A program made the position numbers and the translations under genes. A stretch of DNA of 64,000 nt from Desulfopila sp. IMCC35006 (GTDB lineage Bacteria; Desulfobacterota; Desulfobulbia; Desulfobulbales; Desulfocapsaceae): NCBI RefSeq assembly GCF_005116645.1, contig NZ_SWCM01000002.1, forward strand, positions 1-64,000, given 5' to 3'. Below, piece after piece: positions 46,275 through 55,867 of the stretch. Under the pieces are notes generated by a model that saw only the letters and a list, made by a program, of their open reading frames with translations, was not told the DNA's origin and did not search any database. Position 1 is the first letter of the stretch. Each line of letters opens with the position of its first letter.

Positions 46275-48140
46275 ATGCCGATCAGGTTATCGAGGAAAAA
46301 AAAGGGATTCATCAGTTTCCTTTTCTTTATCATTATTCTGATTCAGATACTGAACGTTGTTTCGGTCTGGACCTACCGGCGAGGGCTGGTAGAACTGGCT
46401 CAGCAGGGCAACGTTCGTCTGGAGCTGTATATTAATTATCTGCAGGGAATTCTGGGCAAGTACGAAAGTCTGCCCGAGTTGCTGGCGATAGATAACAGTC
46501 TTGTCCGAGCCCTGTTGAATCCGCATGAAAAAAAGCGCATTGAAATTCTTAATCGATATCTCGAGACGATAAATAGAGTAAGCGATACTCTCGACACGTA
46601 TCTGATGAATAAGGACGGCTTGACCATCGCCGCCTCCAACTGGAATGCGGAGCGTCCTTTCATCGGCAGAAACTTCAGTTATCGTCCGTATTTCAAGCAG
46701 GCAATGAAAGGCAAACTCGGACGTTATTTTGCTCTCGGGAGTGCCTCCTCAAAGCGAGGGTACTATTTTGCTTATCCGGTTCGTAAAGACGATGAAATAC
46801 TTGGGGCCGTAGCCGTCAAGATTAATATTGATCTGGTCGAGCAGAAATGGGCGGACCGCGATGAAAATTTTCTGGTTTCTGATCCCGATGGAGTTATTTT
46901 TATTACCACAAACCCAGACTGGCGGTTTAAAAGTCTCAAACCTTTGGAGCAGGATGTTCTTGAACGAATTTCGGTAAGCAGGCGTTATCAGGATGCGGCG
47001 ATTGTGCCCCTCGGCGATAATGTCAACACTCTCTGGGAGAAAGTAGAGATACTGAATATTGAAGACGGAGCAGGCAAAGATCGGCGAAGGGTGCTGAAGC
47101 AATCGCAGTTTATGCCCCAGGCCGGTTGGAATGTACATATTCTTACCGATACCAGAGTGCTGAGGAAGAAAGTCCTGATTGTCAATATCATGGTCGGGAC
47201 CGGATTTAGTCTGGCCTACATTCTGGTAATTCTGCTTCTGCAGCGCAGTCATCGCCAGGCCCAGTTGCACCGGGTGGAAGAAGAATCGAAAAGAGCTCTG
47301 CAGGAGGCCAATGAACAACTGGAGACACGGGTCTCTGACCGGACGCAGAAACTTACTGAAGCAAACGAGCTGTTGCGAAAAGAGATTATAGATCGGAAAC
47401 AGACGGAAATCAAATTGAAGCGTACCCGTAAAGAGCTGATCCATGCCGCCAAACTGGCGGTACTTGGGCAGATGTCTGCCGGTATAAACCACGAGCTTAA
47501 TCAGCCACTGGCTGCAATAAGAAGCTACACGGACAACGGTAAGCAGTTTCTCCAGAAGGGTCAGCTTGAAAATGCCATGTGGAACCTGGAACAAATCGGC
47601 GAATTAACCGAACGTATGGCCCAAATTGGCAACCAGCTTAAATTGTTCTCACGGAAATCCAGTGGCATGATAGCGGTTGTGCCTTTGCACGGGGTTATTG
47701 ATGGTGCTCTGGAAATTCTTAAGCCAAGTTTGCGTAAAGAGGCCGTTGCACTGACTATTGATATTCGACCGGATAATCTGGAGGTGCGGGCCAACCATGT
47801 GCTCCTGCAGCAGGTGCTGGTCAATCTTATTTCCAATGCAATGCAGGCCTTGGAAGGACAGAAGGTCAAGAAAATCCTGCTCGAATGTTATGCGATTGGT
47901 GAAAAAGTAGTGGTTGCAGTCCAGGATAATGGACCGGGGATTGCAAAAGAGGTACTGCATGAAATTTTCGAACCCTTTTTCACCACCAAAAAATCGGGTC
48001 AAGGCCTGGGCTTGGGCCTCACCATTAGCGACAGAATTGTTAGAGATTTCGGTGGAAAGATCACTGTGGTTCCATCAGCAGAAGGAGCCCGTTTTGAATT
48101 CACCCTCGATAAAATAGTGCAAGAGACACAAGAGCTATGA
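46275..48140 (+). CDS. dctB: DctB-type sensor histidine kinase
   Basis: A 621-aa membrane sensor. Helix 1 is at about residues 12-34, a periplasmic double-PDC sensor at about 35-295, helix 2 at about 300-322, then a coiled linker (LEEANEQLETRVSDRT-like, about 335-385). The phosphorylated H406 is in INHELNQPLAAIRSY, followed by the ATPase motifs (NLISNAMQAL, DNGPGI, GLGLGL). DctB proteins sense C4-dicarboxylates. The gene overlaps dctD by 4 bp and lies just before the TRAP transporter that it likely controls. Confidence 0.93.
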   Translation: MPIRLSRKKKGFISFLFFIIILIQILNVVSVWTYRRGLVELAQQGNVRLELYINYLQGILGKYESLPELLAIDNSLVRALLNPHEKKRIEILNRYLETINRVSDTLDTYLMNKDGLTIAASNWNAERPFIGRNFSYRPYFKQAMKGKLGRYFALGSASSKRGYYFAYPVRKDDEILGAVAVKINIDLVEQKWADRDENFLVSDPDGVIFITTNPDWRFKSLKPLEQDVLERISVSRRYQDAAIVPLGDNVNTLWEKVEILNIEDGAGKDRRRVLKQSQFMPQAGWNVHILTDTRVLRKKVLIVNIMVGTGFSLAYILVILLLQRSHRQAQLHRVEEESKRALQEANEQLETRVSDRTQKLTEANELLRKEIIDRKQTEIKLKRTRKELIHAAKLAVLGQMSAGINHELNQPLAAIRSYTDNGKQFLQKGQLENAMWNLEQIGELTERMAQIGNQLKLFSRKSSGMIAVVPLHGVIDGALEILKPSLRKEAVALTIDIRPDNLEVRANHVLLQQVLVNLISNAMQALEGQKVKKILLECYAIGEKVVVAVQDNGPGIAKEVLHEIFEPFFTTKKSGQGLGLGLTISDRIVRDFGGKITVVPSAEGARFEFTLDKIVQETQEL

Positions 48141-49492
48141 CGGTACAGGCAAAAGTGCTTTTCATTGACGACGAAAAGCATATTCGACTAGCGAATAAAC
48201 AAACTCTCGAACTTGCTGATCTCGATGTAATTATAGAGGATTGCGCAGAAAAAGGCCTGGAAATTCTTACCCGTGAATGGCCTGGGATTGTTGTCTGTGA
48301 CATTCGCCTGCCGCAGATGGATGGCCTGCAGTTTCTCGTGGAGGTTCAGAAAATTGATCATGACCTGCCGGTCATCCTTATCACCGGCCATGGGGATGTC
48401 TCCACTGCGGTTAATGCCATGCGTGACGGGGCGTATGATTTCATTGAAAAGCCTTATTCTGCAGAAAGATTGGTGAAAACCGTGTTGCGTGGCCTGGAAA
48501 AACGCGCTTTAACCCTCGAAAACCGAAATTTGCGACGGGAACTGGAACTGCATAGCGCACTCGGGCCGAGGATAATCGGTCGTACTCCGGCTATGGAACA
48601 ACTCCGGAGTACCATAGCCCAGGTTGCCGACACGGGAGCTGATGTCCTGGTATTAGGGGAGACGGGCACGGGCAAAGAACTTGTGGCCAGGGCACTGCAT
48701 GAAAACAGTCGGAGAAGGGTCAAAAATTTTGTGGCCATAAATTGCGGTGCGGTCTCTGAATCCATAATGGAAAGTGAGCTTTTTGGTCATGAGGCCGGGG
48801 CATTTACCGATGCGAAATCGACTCGAATCGGTAAATTCGAACATGCCAATGGCGGGACGCTGCTCCTTGATGAAATCGAATCCATGCCTCTCAGGGTACA
48901 GATTAATCTTCTCCGGGTGCTGCAGGAGCGATGTATTGAAAGGCTCGGCTCCAACCGGCTTCTGCCGGTGGACCTCAGGGTTGTTGCCGCTTCAAAGGTT
49001 GACCTGCGGGAGGCCTCCGAACGGGGATCTTTCCGGGAAGACCTCTATTACCGGCTCAACGTGGTCTGCCTTGAGATTCCGCCGCTCAGAGAAAGGCGCG
49101 AAGATATTCCCCTGTTGTTTCATCATTTTCTGTTAGTTGCCGGCCATAGATATCAGCAGGAGGTGCCTACCCCCGGTAATGCTCAAATGAGTGCCTTGTT
49201 GTCCTATGCCTGGCCGGGTAATGTACGAGAACTGAGAAATTTTGCCGAGCGTTATGTGCTGCTTGGCCGACAGTTTGACTGGTCTTTGGAAAAGATGCTT
49301 TCCGGTGAGGAGAAAATACAAAGCCAGTCTTTTGCCAAACAGGTTGAATGTTTTGAGCGAGACCTTCTTGAGCATGCTCTGGTCGCTTCGAAAGGCAGTA
49401 TTAAGGATGTAATGGCAAGTCTGGTGTTGCCGAGAAAGACATTGTATGACAAGATGCAAAAATACGGCTTGAATAAAAGTGATTACAAATAA
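48137..49492 (+). CDS. dctD: DctD-type sigma54-dependent response regulator
   Basis: A 451-aa NtrC-family activator. Receiver domain with phosphorylated D55 (VVCDIRLPQMDG); AAA+ domain with Walker A GETGTGKE (174-181) and the sigma54 loop at 221-226, which reads GAFTDA where GAFTGA is the norm; C-terminal Fis-type helix-turn-helix (DVMASLVLPRKTLYDKM). It activates sigma54 promoters on phosphorylation by DctB. A candidate target promoter lies at 49976-49991, upstream of dctP. Confidence 0.94.
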   Translation: MTVQAKVLFIDDEKHIRLANKQTLELADLDVIIEDCAEKGLEILTREWPGIVVCDIRLPQMDGLQFLVEVQKIDHDLPVILITGHGDVSTAVNAMRDGAYDFIEKPYSAERLVKTVLRGLEKRALTLENRNLRRELELHSALGPRIIGRTPAMEQLRSTIAQVADTGADVLVLGETGTGKELVARALHENSRRRVKNFVAINCGAVSESIMESELFGHEAGAFTDAKSTRIGKFEHANGGTLLLDEIESMPLRVQINLLRVLQERCIERLGSNRLLPVDLRVVAASKVDLREASERGSFREDLYYRLNVVCLEIPPLRERREDIPLLFHHFLLVAGHRYQQEVPTPGNAQMSALLSYAWPGNVRELRNFAERYVLLGRQFDWSLEKMLSGEEKIQSQSFAKQVECFERDLLEHALVASKGSIKDVMASLVLPRKTLYDKMQKYGLNKSDYK

Positions 49493-49648
49493 GTTGTCTC
49501 CTCGATAAAATTTAGGTACCACTTCAGTTCGGACAGAAGGTCAAGAGGGCTATGAGGCAACCTTCGCCCGGGAGGCCGTAAACGAACATCCCACCCCTGC
49601 CATTTCGACGGGCTGAGCTTCTGAGGGAATCAGATTACATTATAACAA

Positions 49649-49660
49649 GTAACGCGTTAC
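49649..49660. other. perfect 12-bp palindrome after dctD
   Basis: GTAACGCGTTAC in the 617-bp dctD-dctP gap, preceded by an ATTATAACAA run. It looks like a dimeric repressor site (GntR/LacI style) but no such regulator is adjacent. Confidence 0.3.
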
Positions 49661-49776
49661 ACACGCATGTTGCTATTGTACAGCATTTGTTGGTTATAAA
49701 CGGTCCATGATTTTGCTTCAGCACGTATTTGAAGGGTTCCTTCCTTAGACCTTTTACAGTGCATCCTTAAAACGCA

Positions 49777-49902
49777 GAATGGGTGGATTTCCGCCTATTT
49801 TACTCTGCTCCAGTTCTCTTTTTATCTCCGTATTGCTTTGTTATCTTTGGATAAAAAAAAAATTATTGGCTGCACGATGCGAATGGGTGGATTTCCGCCT
49901 AT
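49777..49902. repeat. two 22-bp direct repeats, candidate DctD binding sites
   Basis: The sequence GAAT followed by GGGTGGATTTCCGCCTAT occurs exactly at 49777-49798 and again at 49881-49902, 104 bp apart (about ten helical turns). Each copy has internal dyad symmetry, GGTGG-ATTT-CCGCC, with one G-T mismatch. They lie about 112 and 215 bp upstream of the predicted start from the sigma54 promoter, where enhancer sites for an NtrC-type activator belong. DctD binding is inferred. Confidence 0.6.
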
Positions 49903-49975
49903 ATTTCCCAGTATTTTTAAGTTCAAACTCAATAACTGTAAAATATTCGGTAAGATAAGTGCATGATGGTGGTTC

Positions 49976-49991
49976 TGGTATAATGTTTGCA
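49976..49991 (+). promoter_or_regulatory. sigma54 promoter of dctPQM
   Basis: TGGTATAATGTTTGCA aligns with the sigma54 consensus TGGCACG-N4-TTGCA with correct GG to GC spacing: GG at 49977-49978, GC at 49989-49990. Transcription would begin near 50003, giving a leader of about 107 nt before dctP. Confidence 0.78.
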
Positions 49992-50109
49992 TTAACGTTT
50001 GTGTCATATTTGTGGAAATCTTAGTTCTGTAAATATGGGCAGTTTCGGAACTGTCAGTCATTGTTACCGGTATTGCGGTAACTAAACATTCAAACTGGAG
50101 GGAGAAATT

Positions 50110-51105
50110 ATGTTTGGAAAGATCACGACTCTTGTTGCAACAGCAGCTCTATCGGCAGCGCTCATTAGCGGTTCTGCATTGGCGAGTTCCCCGATTACCA
50201 TTAAGTTTGCGCATGTTGTTGCCGAAAACACACCCAAGGGGAAGATGGCAATTAAACTGAAAGACCTGGTTGCTGAACGTCTCGGTGGAAAAGTTGTTGT
50301 TGAAGTATTCCCAAATTCACAGCTGTTTGGTGACGAAAACGTACTTGAAGCAATGCTTCTTGGCGATGTACAGATGGCCGCCCCTGCTCTTTCCAAGTTC
50401 GATCGATATACGACACAGCTGCAGATTTTCGATCTGCCTTTTCTTTTCAAAGATATGGCGGCTGTAGAAAAATTTCAGAAAAGTGAGAAGGGTCAAGCCC
50501 TGCTGAAGACCATTGAGCCAAAAGGCCTGGTTGGCCTTGGATACCTCCACAACGGTCTGAAGCAGCTTTCCGCCAGCACCCGGATGAAGGTTCCTGCCGA
50601 TGCAGCAGGTCTCAAGTTCCGTATTATGAGCTCAGATGTTCTCGCAGCGCAATTCCAGGCTTTAAAAGCCGTTCCTTTGAAAAAGCCATTTTCTGAGGTT
50701 TTCACCTTGCTCCAGACCAAAGCAATTGACGGCCAGGAAAACACCTATTCCAATATTTATTCACAAAAATACTTTGAAATTCAGCCGTATATCACCGAGA
50801 CCAACCACGGGCTTCTCGACTATATGGTTGTAACCTCTAAAGAATTCTGGATGAGTATTCCCGACGATATTCGTCCGCAACTCAAAGCTATTATTGATGA
50901 AGCGATTGCCTATGGCAATAAGATTTCGGCAGACAAGGACCTGGAAGATCGTCAGGCGATAATCGATTCCAAGCGAACCGAAATAATCATGATTAACGAT
51001 GCCGAAAGAAGCCAGTGGGTAGAAGCTATGAAGCCTGTGTGGCAACAGTTTGAAAAGGAAATCGGCAAGGATATGATTGACGCAGCGTATCAATCCAATA
51101 TGTAA
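50110..51105 (+). CDS. dctP: TRAP transporter solute-binding protein DctP
   Basis: Periplasmic binding protein for a carboxylate, probably a C4-dicarboxylate. The 331-aa protein has a signal peptide (residues 1-25, cut after ALA), then ITIKFAHVVAENTPKG and the DctP-family LPFLF and GLKFRIMSS, with the carboxylate-binding Arg in the latter. GGAGGGAG precedes the ATG. It delivers substrate to DctQM, encoded just downstream. Confidence 0.94.
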   Translation: MFGKITTLVATAALSAALISGSALASSPITIKFAHVVAENTPKGKMAIKLKDLVAERLGGKVVVEVFPNSQLFGDENVLEAMLLGDVQMAAPALSKFDRYTTQLQIFDLPFLFKDMAAVEKFQKSEKGQALLKTIEPKGLVGLGYLHNGLKQLSASTRMKVPADAAGLKFRIMSSDVLAAQFQALKAVPLKKPFSEVFTLLQTKAIDGQENTYSNIYSQKYFEIQPYITETNHGLLDYMVVTSKEFWMSIPDDIRPQLKAIIDEAIAYGNKISADKDLEDRQAIIDSKRTEIIMINDAERSQWVEAMKPVWQQFEKEIGKDMIDAAYQSNM

Positions 51106-51111
51106 TTAGAC

Positions 51112-51142
51112 CGGCGGTCGCCTTGCTGCAAGGCAACCGCCG
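51112..51142 (+). promoter_or_regulatory. intercistronic hairpin between dctP and dctQ
   Basis: A 13-bp stem with one mismatch: CGGCGGT-c-GCCTTG paired to CAAGGC-a-ACCGCCG around a 3-nt loop. It starts 6 nt after the dctP stop, without a following T-run, so it most likely protects the dctP mRNA 3' end or attenuates dctQM. That would give more binding protein than permease, as transporters of this kind need. Confidence 0.65.
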
Positions 51143-51170
51143 TACTCTTCTTGTCTGTAAGGGGAAAAAC

Positions 51171-51713
51171 ATGTTTATGCGCTTGATGAATCGTGCTGAA
51201 GAGGCTGTTATCTGCATCCTGCTGCTAACGACGACCCTTTTGGTATTTCTAGACGTTGTCATGCGGTTTGGTTTTAACGCCGGGTTTTTATGGACCCAGG
51301 AACTCACGCTGCATATGTCCGCGTGGATGGTGCTCTTCGGTGCCTCCTATGGATTAAAAGTTGGGTCGCACATTGGCATGGATGCCTTTGTCAAACTCTT
51401 CCCTGCGCTAGGTCAGAGAATACTGTCAAGTATTGCAGCCATCCTGGCTCTGGTTTATTGTGGGCTTATTCTCTATGGCAGCTGGATCTATCTTGCGAAG
51501 ATGAAAATGATAGGAATTGAATTGCAAGACATGCCAATTCCTGCCTGGCTTGCCCATGGAATGTTGTTGGTCGGATATGTGTTCCTGACCGTTCGTTTGC
51601 TGATTATCCTTTGGTCTCTGCTCACTGGAAAGGCTACGGGTTTTAAACATGCCGATGAAGCAAAAGAAAGCATGGCACTGGCCGAAGGTATCACGAAAGG
51701 GGAGGGAAGGTAA
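51171..51713 (+). CDS. dctQ: TRAP transporter small permease DctQ
   Basis: A 180-aa membrane protein with four helices and the DctQ motifs (FLDVVMRFGF; WTQELTLHMSAWMVLFGASYGL). GGGGAAAAAC precedes the ATG at 51171; an upstream in-frame start (51123) would lie in the hairpin. Its stop overlaps the dctM start by one base. Confidence 0.92.
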   Translation: MFMRLMNRAEEAVICILLLTTTLLVFLDVVMRFGFNAGFLWTQELTLHMSAWMVLFGASYGLKVGSHIGMDAFVKLFPALGQRILSSIAAILALVYCGLILYGSWIYLAKMKMIGIELQDMPIPAWLAHGMLLVGYVFLTVRLLIILWSLLTGKATGFKHADEAKESMALAEGITKGEGR

Positions 51714-53110
51714 TGACGACTGCAGCTCTGTTTATACTGCTCTTTGGATGTATGTTAATCGGGATGCCCGTAGCTCTGGCTCTTGGCTTCTCAAGTATTG
51801 CTACCATCCTGATGTTTTCACACGACTCTTTATCTTCTATTTCGTTGAAATTATTTTCGGCACTCTCACAGCATTACACCCTGCTTGCCATCCCGTTTTT
51901 TATTCTCTCATCGAGCTTTTTGTCGACCGGAGGGGTGGCTAAACGTATTATCAGATTTGCCCTCAGTATGGTTGGTCATATTCACGGTGGAATAGCCATG
52001 GCATCGGTTATTGCCTGTATGATTTTTGCCGCCGTGTCCGGCTCCTCGCCGGCAACTGTCGCCGCTATCGGCTCCATTGTCATTGTCGGTATGGTTAAAT
52101 CCGGATATCCCGAAAGCTTTGCAGCTGGTGTTATCGGTAACGCCGGCACCCTGGGGATTCTTATTCCCCCTTCCATTGTCATGCTCGTTTATGCTGCTGC
52201 CACGGAAGTTTCAGCTGCCCGCATGTTTATGGCCGGGATCCTGCCGGGTTTACTCATGGGCGGGATGCTTATGGTGGTCATCTATTTTGTTGCCCGCATC
52301 AAAAAAATTCCCCGTCAGCCATGGGCCGGAATGAAGGAGATCTTTTCCTCCGGCTTCAGTGCCACCGGCGGGATCATGCTTATTTTTATCGTTCTGGGCG
52401 CTATTTATGGTGGTGTAGCCAGTCCTACCGAGGCGGCCGCGGTGTCTGCGGTGTATGCCTTTGGGGTGGCGGTCTGGGGGTATCGGGATATGGGGCCTCT
52501 GAAAAACATTCCCTGGCGGGAGAAAGGGGAAAATGTCGGGATAATGGTTGGACGCAACATCAAACATATTATTCTTACCCTTCCCAAACTTATTACCGAC
52601 AAAGAGATAAATAAAGTCGTGCTTGATGCATCAAAGGTGAGCATCATGCTCCTTTTCATCGTTGCCAACGCCATGCTTTTTGCCCACGTGCTGACAACGG
52701 AGCGTATTCCGCATCATATCGCCGAAACAATAGTGCAGTGGGGGCTTGACCCCTGGCATTTTCTTCTCGTAGTGAACATCCTTCTGCTCATTGCCGGAAA
52801 CTTTATGGAACCAACCGCCATTATTCTTATTATGGCACCGATTTTGTTTCCCATTGCGGTCAAACTTGGCATCGACCCAATCCATCTGGGTATTGTTATG
52901 GTCGTAAATATGGAAATAGGCATGTTGACTCCACCGGTCGGATTGAATCTGTTCGTCATTTCCGGGGTAACCGGGCGAAGCATGGGGTGGGCCATAAAAG
53001 CCTGTGTTCCATGGTTATTGGTCCTTCTGACTTTTCTCGTTATTATTACCTATGTTCCTCAAATTTCACTGTTCTTACCAGAACTCCTGGATAAAATGCA
53101 GGGATATTGA
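51713..53110 (+). CDS. dctM: TRAP transporter large permease DctM
   Basis: A 465-aa membrane protein of about 12 helices, the sodium-coupled transport subunit (ALGFSSIATI start, AAVSGSSPATVAAIGSI, GTLGILIPPSI, GSIK-type GMLTPPVGLNLFV). Somewhat longer than usual DctM because of an internal stretch around 260-310. The ATG overlaps the dctQ stop (TAATG). DctPQM is the likely target of DctBD. Confidence 0.95.
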   Translation: MTTAALFILLFGCMLIGMPVALALGFSSIATILMFSHDSLSSISLKLFSALSQHYTLLAIPFFILSSSFLSTGGVAKRIIRFALSMVGHIHGGIAMASVIACMIFAAVSGSSPATVAAIGSIVIVGMVKSGYPESFAAGVIGNAGTLGILIPPSIVMLVYAAATEVSAARMFMAGILPGLLMGGMLMVVIYFVARIKKIPRQPWAGMKEIFSSGFSATGGIMLIFIVLGAIYGGVASPTEAAAVSAVYAFGVAVWGYRDMGPLKNIPWREKGENVGIMVGRNIKHIILTLPKLITDKEINKVVLDASKVSIMLLFIVANAMLFAHVLTTERIPHHIAETIVQWGLDPWHFLLVVNILLLIAGNFMEPTAIILIMAPILFPIAVKLGIDPIHLGIVMVVNMEIGMLTPPVGLNLFVISGVTGRSMGWAIKACVPWLLVLLTFLVIITYVPQISLFLPELLDKMQGY

Positions 53111-53281
53111 GCAGGTATCGATACTGTCGCTGAAACAGGTCATCTTTCGGTTTGAAGAGAATCGGAAGGTGGCCTTTTTTGTTTCTATTCCCGGGAAAAT
53201 GATTATCTTTGACGCATCTTGGCAACGGAAAACCTTGTACTGCTTCCAATATTCCATGGTCTGTTTGGATCGGATATTCTC

Positions 53282-54238
53282 ATGATAGATAAATCGGAAA
53301 TGACCACACCAATCGAGGTATATCTCGCCGCGCCGCGTGGTTTCTGTGCTGGAGTTGAACGGGCAATAGAGACGGTAAAACTCAGTCTTGACCGCTACGG
53401 CAAGCCCGTCTATGTGCTGCATGAAATTGTCCACAACAAACATGTTATTGCCCAGCTAGAAGAATCCGGTGCCGTGTTTGTGGAAAACCTGCAGGACATT
53501 CCTCCCGGGGAGGTTTGTATTTTCAGTGCTCACGGAGTTTCCCGGGCAATCGAGGAGCGGGCCAGAGAACTTGGGCTGCAAACGGTTGACGCCACCTGTC
53601 CCCTGGTGAGCAGTGTCCATCGAATGGTCGAAAAATATCATGTATCGGGCTACGATGTCATCATAATCGGCCATCACGGGCATCCCGAAGTAGAAGGAAC
53701 GGCCGGAAGAGTTACCGGTCGGGTACATATTGTCGCGAACGAAAGGGAGGCCACAGATGTTATGGTTGCTGACGTTGCAAAAATCGCCTATGTCACCCAG
53801 ACAACGCTCTGTGAAAACGATGTCGTCGGTATTTTGACAATTTTGTCCAGACGATTTCCTGATATCAAAGGTCCCAAATCAAATATCTGTTTTGCAACGC
53901 AGAACCGTCAGAATGCCGTTAAGGAACTCGCCGAGAAAGCCGATCTGCTTTTTGTCGTAGGTTCAAAAAACAGTTCGAATTCCAATCGATTGAAAGAGGT
54001 CGCGCTGCAGTGTGGTGTTGAGGCACATCTTATCGATGATTACAGAGATCTTGATCCCGCATGGCTCATCGATAAAAAGAAAATAGGTATTACCGCCGGC
54101 GCCTCCGCCCCTGAAGAACTCGTCGAAGGAGTTGTCGGCTGGATGAAAGAGCATGGCGCCGAGACAATCGTTGAATTAAAGGGAATCAAGGAACGGATCC
54201 ACTTTCGCCCCTCCGATTTAGCTTCTCAAGAAGACTGA
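53282..54238 (+). CDS. ispH: 4-hydroxy-3-methylbut-2-enyl diphosphate reductase
   Basis: Last step of the MEP isoprenoid pathway, making IPP and DMAPP. The 318-aa protein (start ATG 53282; two other in-frame starts are possible) has the iron-sulfur ligands C22 (PRGFCAGV), C106 (DATCPLV) and C203 (NICFATQ), H54 near the HEIVHN motif, and E136 in HPEVEGT. No other pathway genes adjoin; a farnesyltransferase (ctaB) and a geranylgeranyl-reductase-family protein in the window use downstream isoprenoids. Confidence 0.96.
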   Translation: MIDKSEMTTPIEVYLAAPRGFCAGVERAIETVKLSLDRYGKPVYVLHEIVHNKHVIAQLEESGAVFVENLQDIPPGEVCIFSAHGVSRAIEERARELGLQTVDATCPLVSSVHRMVEKYHVSGYDVIIIGHHGHPEVEGTAGRVTGRVHIVANEREATDVMVADVAKIAYVTQTTLCENDVVGILTILSRRFPDIKGPKSNICFATQNRQNAVKELAEKADLLFVVGSKNSSNSNRLKEVALQCGVEAHLIDDYRDLDPAWLIDKKKIGITAGASAPEELVEGVVGWMKEHGAETIVELKGIKERIHFRPSDLASQED

Positions 54239-54285
54239 GTTTTCTGATGGTTGCCTGACACGGGTGGGGTACTGTAAAAAAGTAT

Positions 54286-54327
54286 AGCCCCGAGCTCCAA
54301 AAAAAATGCGGCCTTGAGCTCGGGGCT
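54286..54327. terminator. bidirectional terminator between ispH and dapL
   Basis: A perfect 12-bp inverted repeat, AGCCCCGAGCTC and GAGCTCGGGGCT, with an 18-nt A-rich loop lies between convergent ispH and dapL. On the minus strand it is followed by an ATACTTTTTT tract, so it should end dapL transcripts well. Confidence 0.78.
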
Positions 54328-54338
54328 GATTGTTTAAA

Positions 54339-55565
54339 TTAGGCAGAGAGTACCTTTGTCAGTCTTTGCATCGCCTCTTGCACCTTTTCATGGCTGTTAA
54401 AGGCTGAAATCCGGATATACCCGTTGCCGCATTTGCCAAATCCTGCCCCCGGAGTGCAGACGACACCGGCTTTGTTGAGCAGCATATCAAAAAACTGCCA
54501 GGAGTCCATCCTGCCATCTATCCAGATATAAGGGGAATTCTTGCCCCCGACGTAGTCATACCCCAGGGTGTCCATGGTATTGCACACCGCCATGCTGTTT
54601 TCCATGTAATAATCGATAAGGGCCTTGGCCTGAGCTTTTCCTTCCTCGCTGTACACTGCTTCCGCGGCGCGTTGAACCGGGTAGGAGACGCCGTTGAATT
54701 TAGTGCAGTGCCGCCGGTTCCAGAGACTGTGCAGAAAGTGTCTGTTGCCGGAGCTGTCATAGGCAGCGCATTGTTTGGGGACGACCGTGTAAGCGCAGCG
54801 AGTGCCGGTAAAACCTGCACTTTTGGAGAAGCTGCGGAATTCGATGGCAACTTCTTTTGCGCCTTCTATCTCGTAGATAGATTTAGGCAGGGATTCGTCA
54901 CGAATAAAGGCCTCATAGGCGGCATCAAATAAAATGAGCGCTTTATGTTCCCTGGCGTAATCGACCCAGGTTTTCAGCTCAGCTTTGGAGATGGTCGATC
55001 CGGTAGGATTATTGGGAAAACAGAGGTAGATCAAATCAACGTCTTCCGCCGGAAGTGCCGGCACGAAGTTGTTTGCTCTGGTGCTGTCGAGGTAGACCAG
55101 CCCCTGATATCTGCCATCGGTAAAGGTTCCGGTACGGCCGGCCATAACATTGGTGTCGAGGTACACTGGATATACCGGATCGGGGATGGCTATTTTGATA
55201 TCCTGGCTGAAGAGTTCCTGGATATTGCCGGTGTCGCATTTTGCCCCGTCACTGACAAATATTTCATCGGCAGCAATATCGGCCCCACGACTCTGGAAAT
55301 CGTTTATGGCAATCGCCTGGCGCAGAAAATCATAGCCCTGCTCCGGACCATATCCTTTAAAAGTGGCATCGTTGGCCATTTCATCAACGGCATTATGAAA
55401 GGCTTTGATGGCAGCGGCAGGCAATCCCCTGGTAACGTCACCAATGCCGAGCTTGATTATGTCTTTATCTGGATTGTTTTTTTGAAAAGCAGCCACCCGC
55501 TTGGCAATGTCGGAAAAAAGATATGAGGCCTGAAGTTTTAGATAATGCTCATTGATTGTAATCAT
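54339..55565 (-). CDS. dapL: LL-diaminopimelate aminotransferase
   Basis: Converts tetrahydrodipicolinate directly to LL-diaminopimelate with glutamate, bypassing the succinylase route. The 408-aa class I aminotransferase has the PLP lysine K248 in [21 protein letters not shown] at about 185-190, and the DapL-type start ([20 protein letters not shown]). LysA (10746-12011) acts later in the pathway. DapL occurs in plants, Chlamydia and many Desulfobacterota. Confidence 0.95.
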   Translation of the reverse strand: MITINEHYLKLQASYLFSDIAKRVAAFQKNNPDKDIIKLGIGDVTRGLPAAAIKAFHNAVDEMANDATFKGYGPEQGYDFLRQAIAINDFQSRGADIAADEIFVSDGAKCDTGNIQELFSQDIKIAIPDPVYPVYLDTNVMAGRTGTFTDGRYQGLVYLDSTRANNFVPALPAEDVDLIYLCFPNNPTGSTISKAELKTWVDYAREHKALILFDAAYEAFIRDESLPKSIYEIEGAKEVAIEFRSFSKSAGFTGTRCAYTVVPKQCAAYDSSGNRHFLHSLWNRRHCTKFNGVSYPVQRAAEAVYSEEGKAQAKALIDYYMENSMAVCNTMDTLGYDYVGGKNSPYIWIDGRMDSWQFFDMLLNKAGVVCTPGAGFGKCGNGYIRISAFNSHEKVQEAMQRLTKVLSA

Positions 55566-55867
55566 TTATATGTTTCTCAGTTGTTTTATGGATAAAAGGC
55601 GTTACGTTATGCAACTCAGCGATGACGTCATCAAATATAATTGAATGACGGGGACTGTCAACCGACAACTCTCTTTGCCGGTGAAATCGGGAAAAAGAGT
55701 AAACGATTTCCAGTACTCAATCTGCTTTGTCTGCGGACGTGCAAGGTAACCGGTACAATGCATCAATATCATCAGCGTATCGTCGGGGTCCGTTAATCGC
55801 TTTGCTGTCCAGAAATTACGCAGGCACTATTGGTACTCTGGGAACGATTTTTAAAAGGAACACGCAT
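55566..55867. other. dapL/pepN divergent region with 12-bp palindrome
   Basis: About 300 bp carrying the promoters for leftward dapL and rightward pepN. At 55621-55632 is a perfect palindrome, GATGACGTCATC, a good dimeric regulator site. I see no gene; an open frame running into pepN from 55727 is an N-terminal extension without support. Confidence 0.5.

Noticed and set aside
49822-50061. 79-codon minus-strand frame in the dctD-dctP gap
   Set aside because: Covers the second direct repeat and the sigma54 promoter; codons look random and no start signal is seen.
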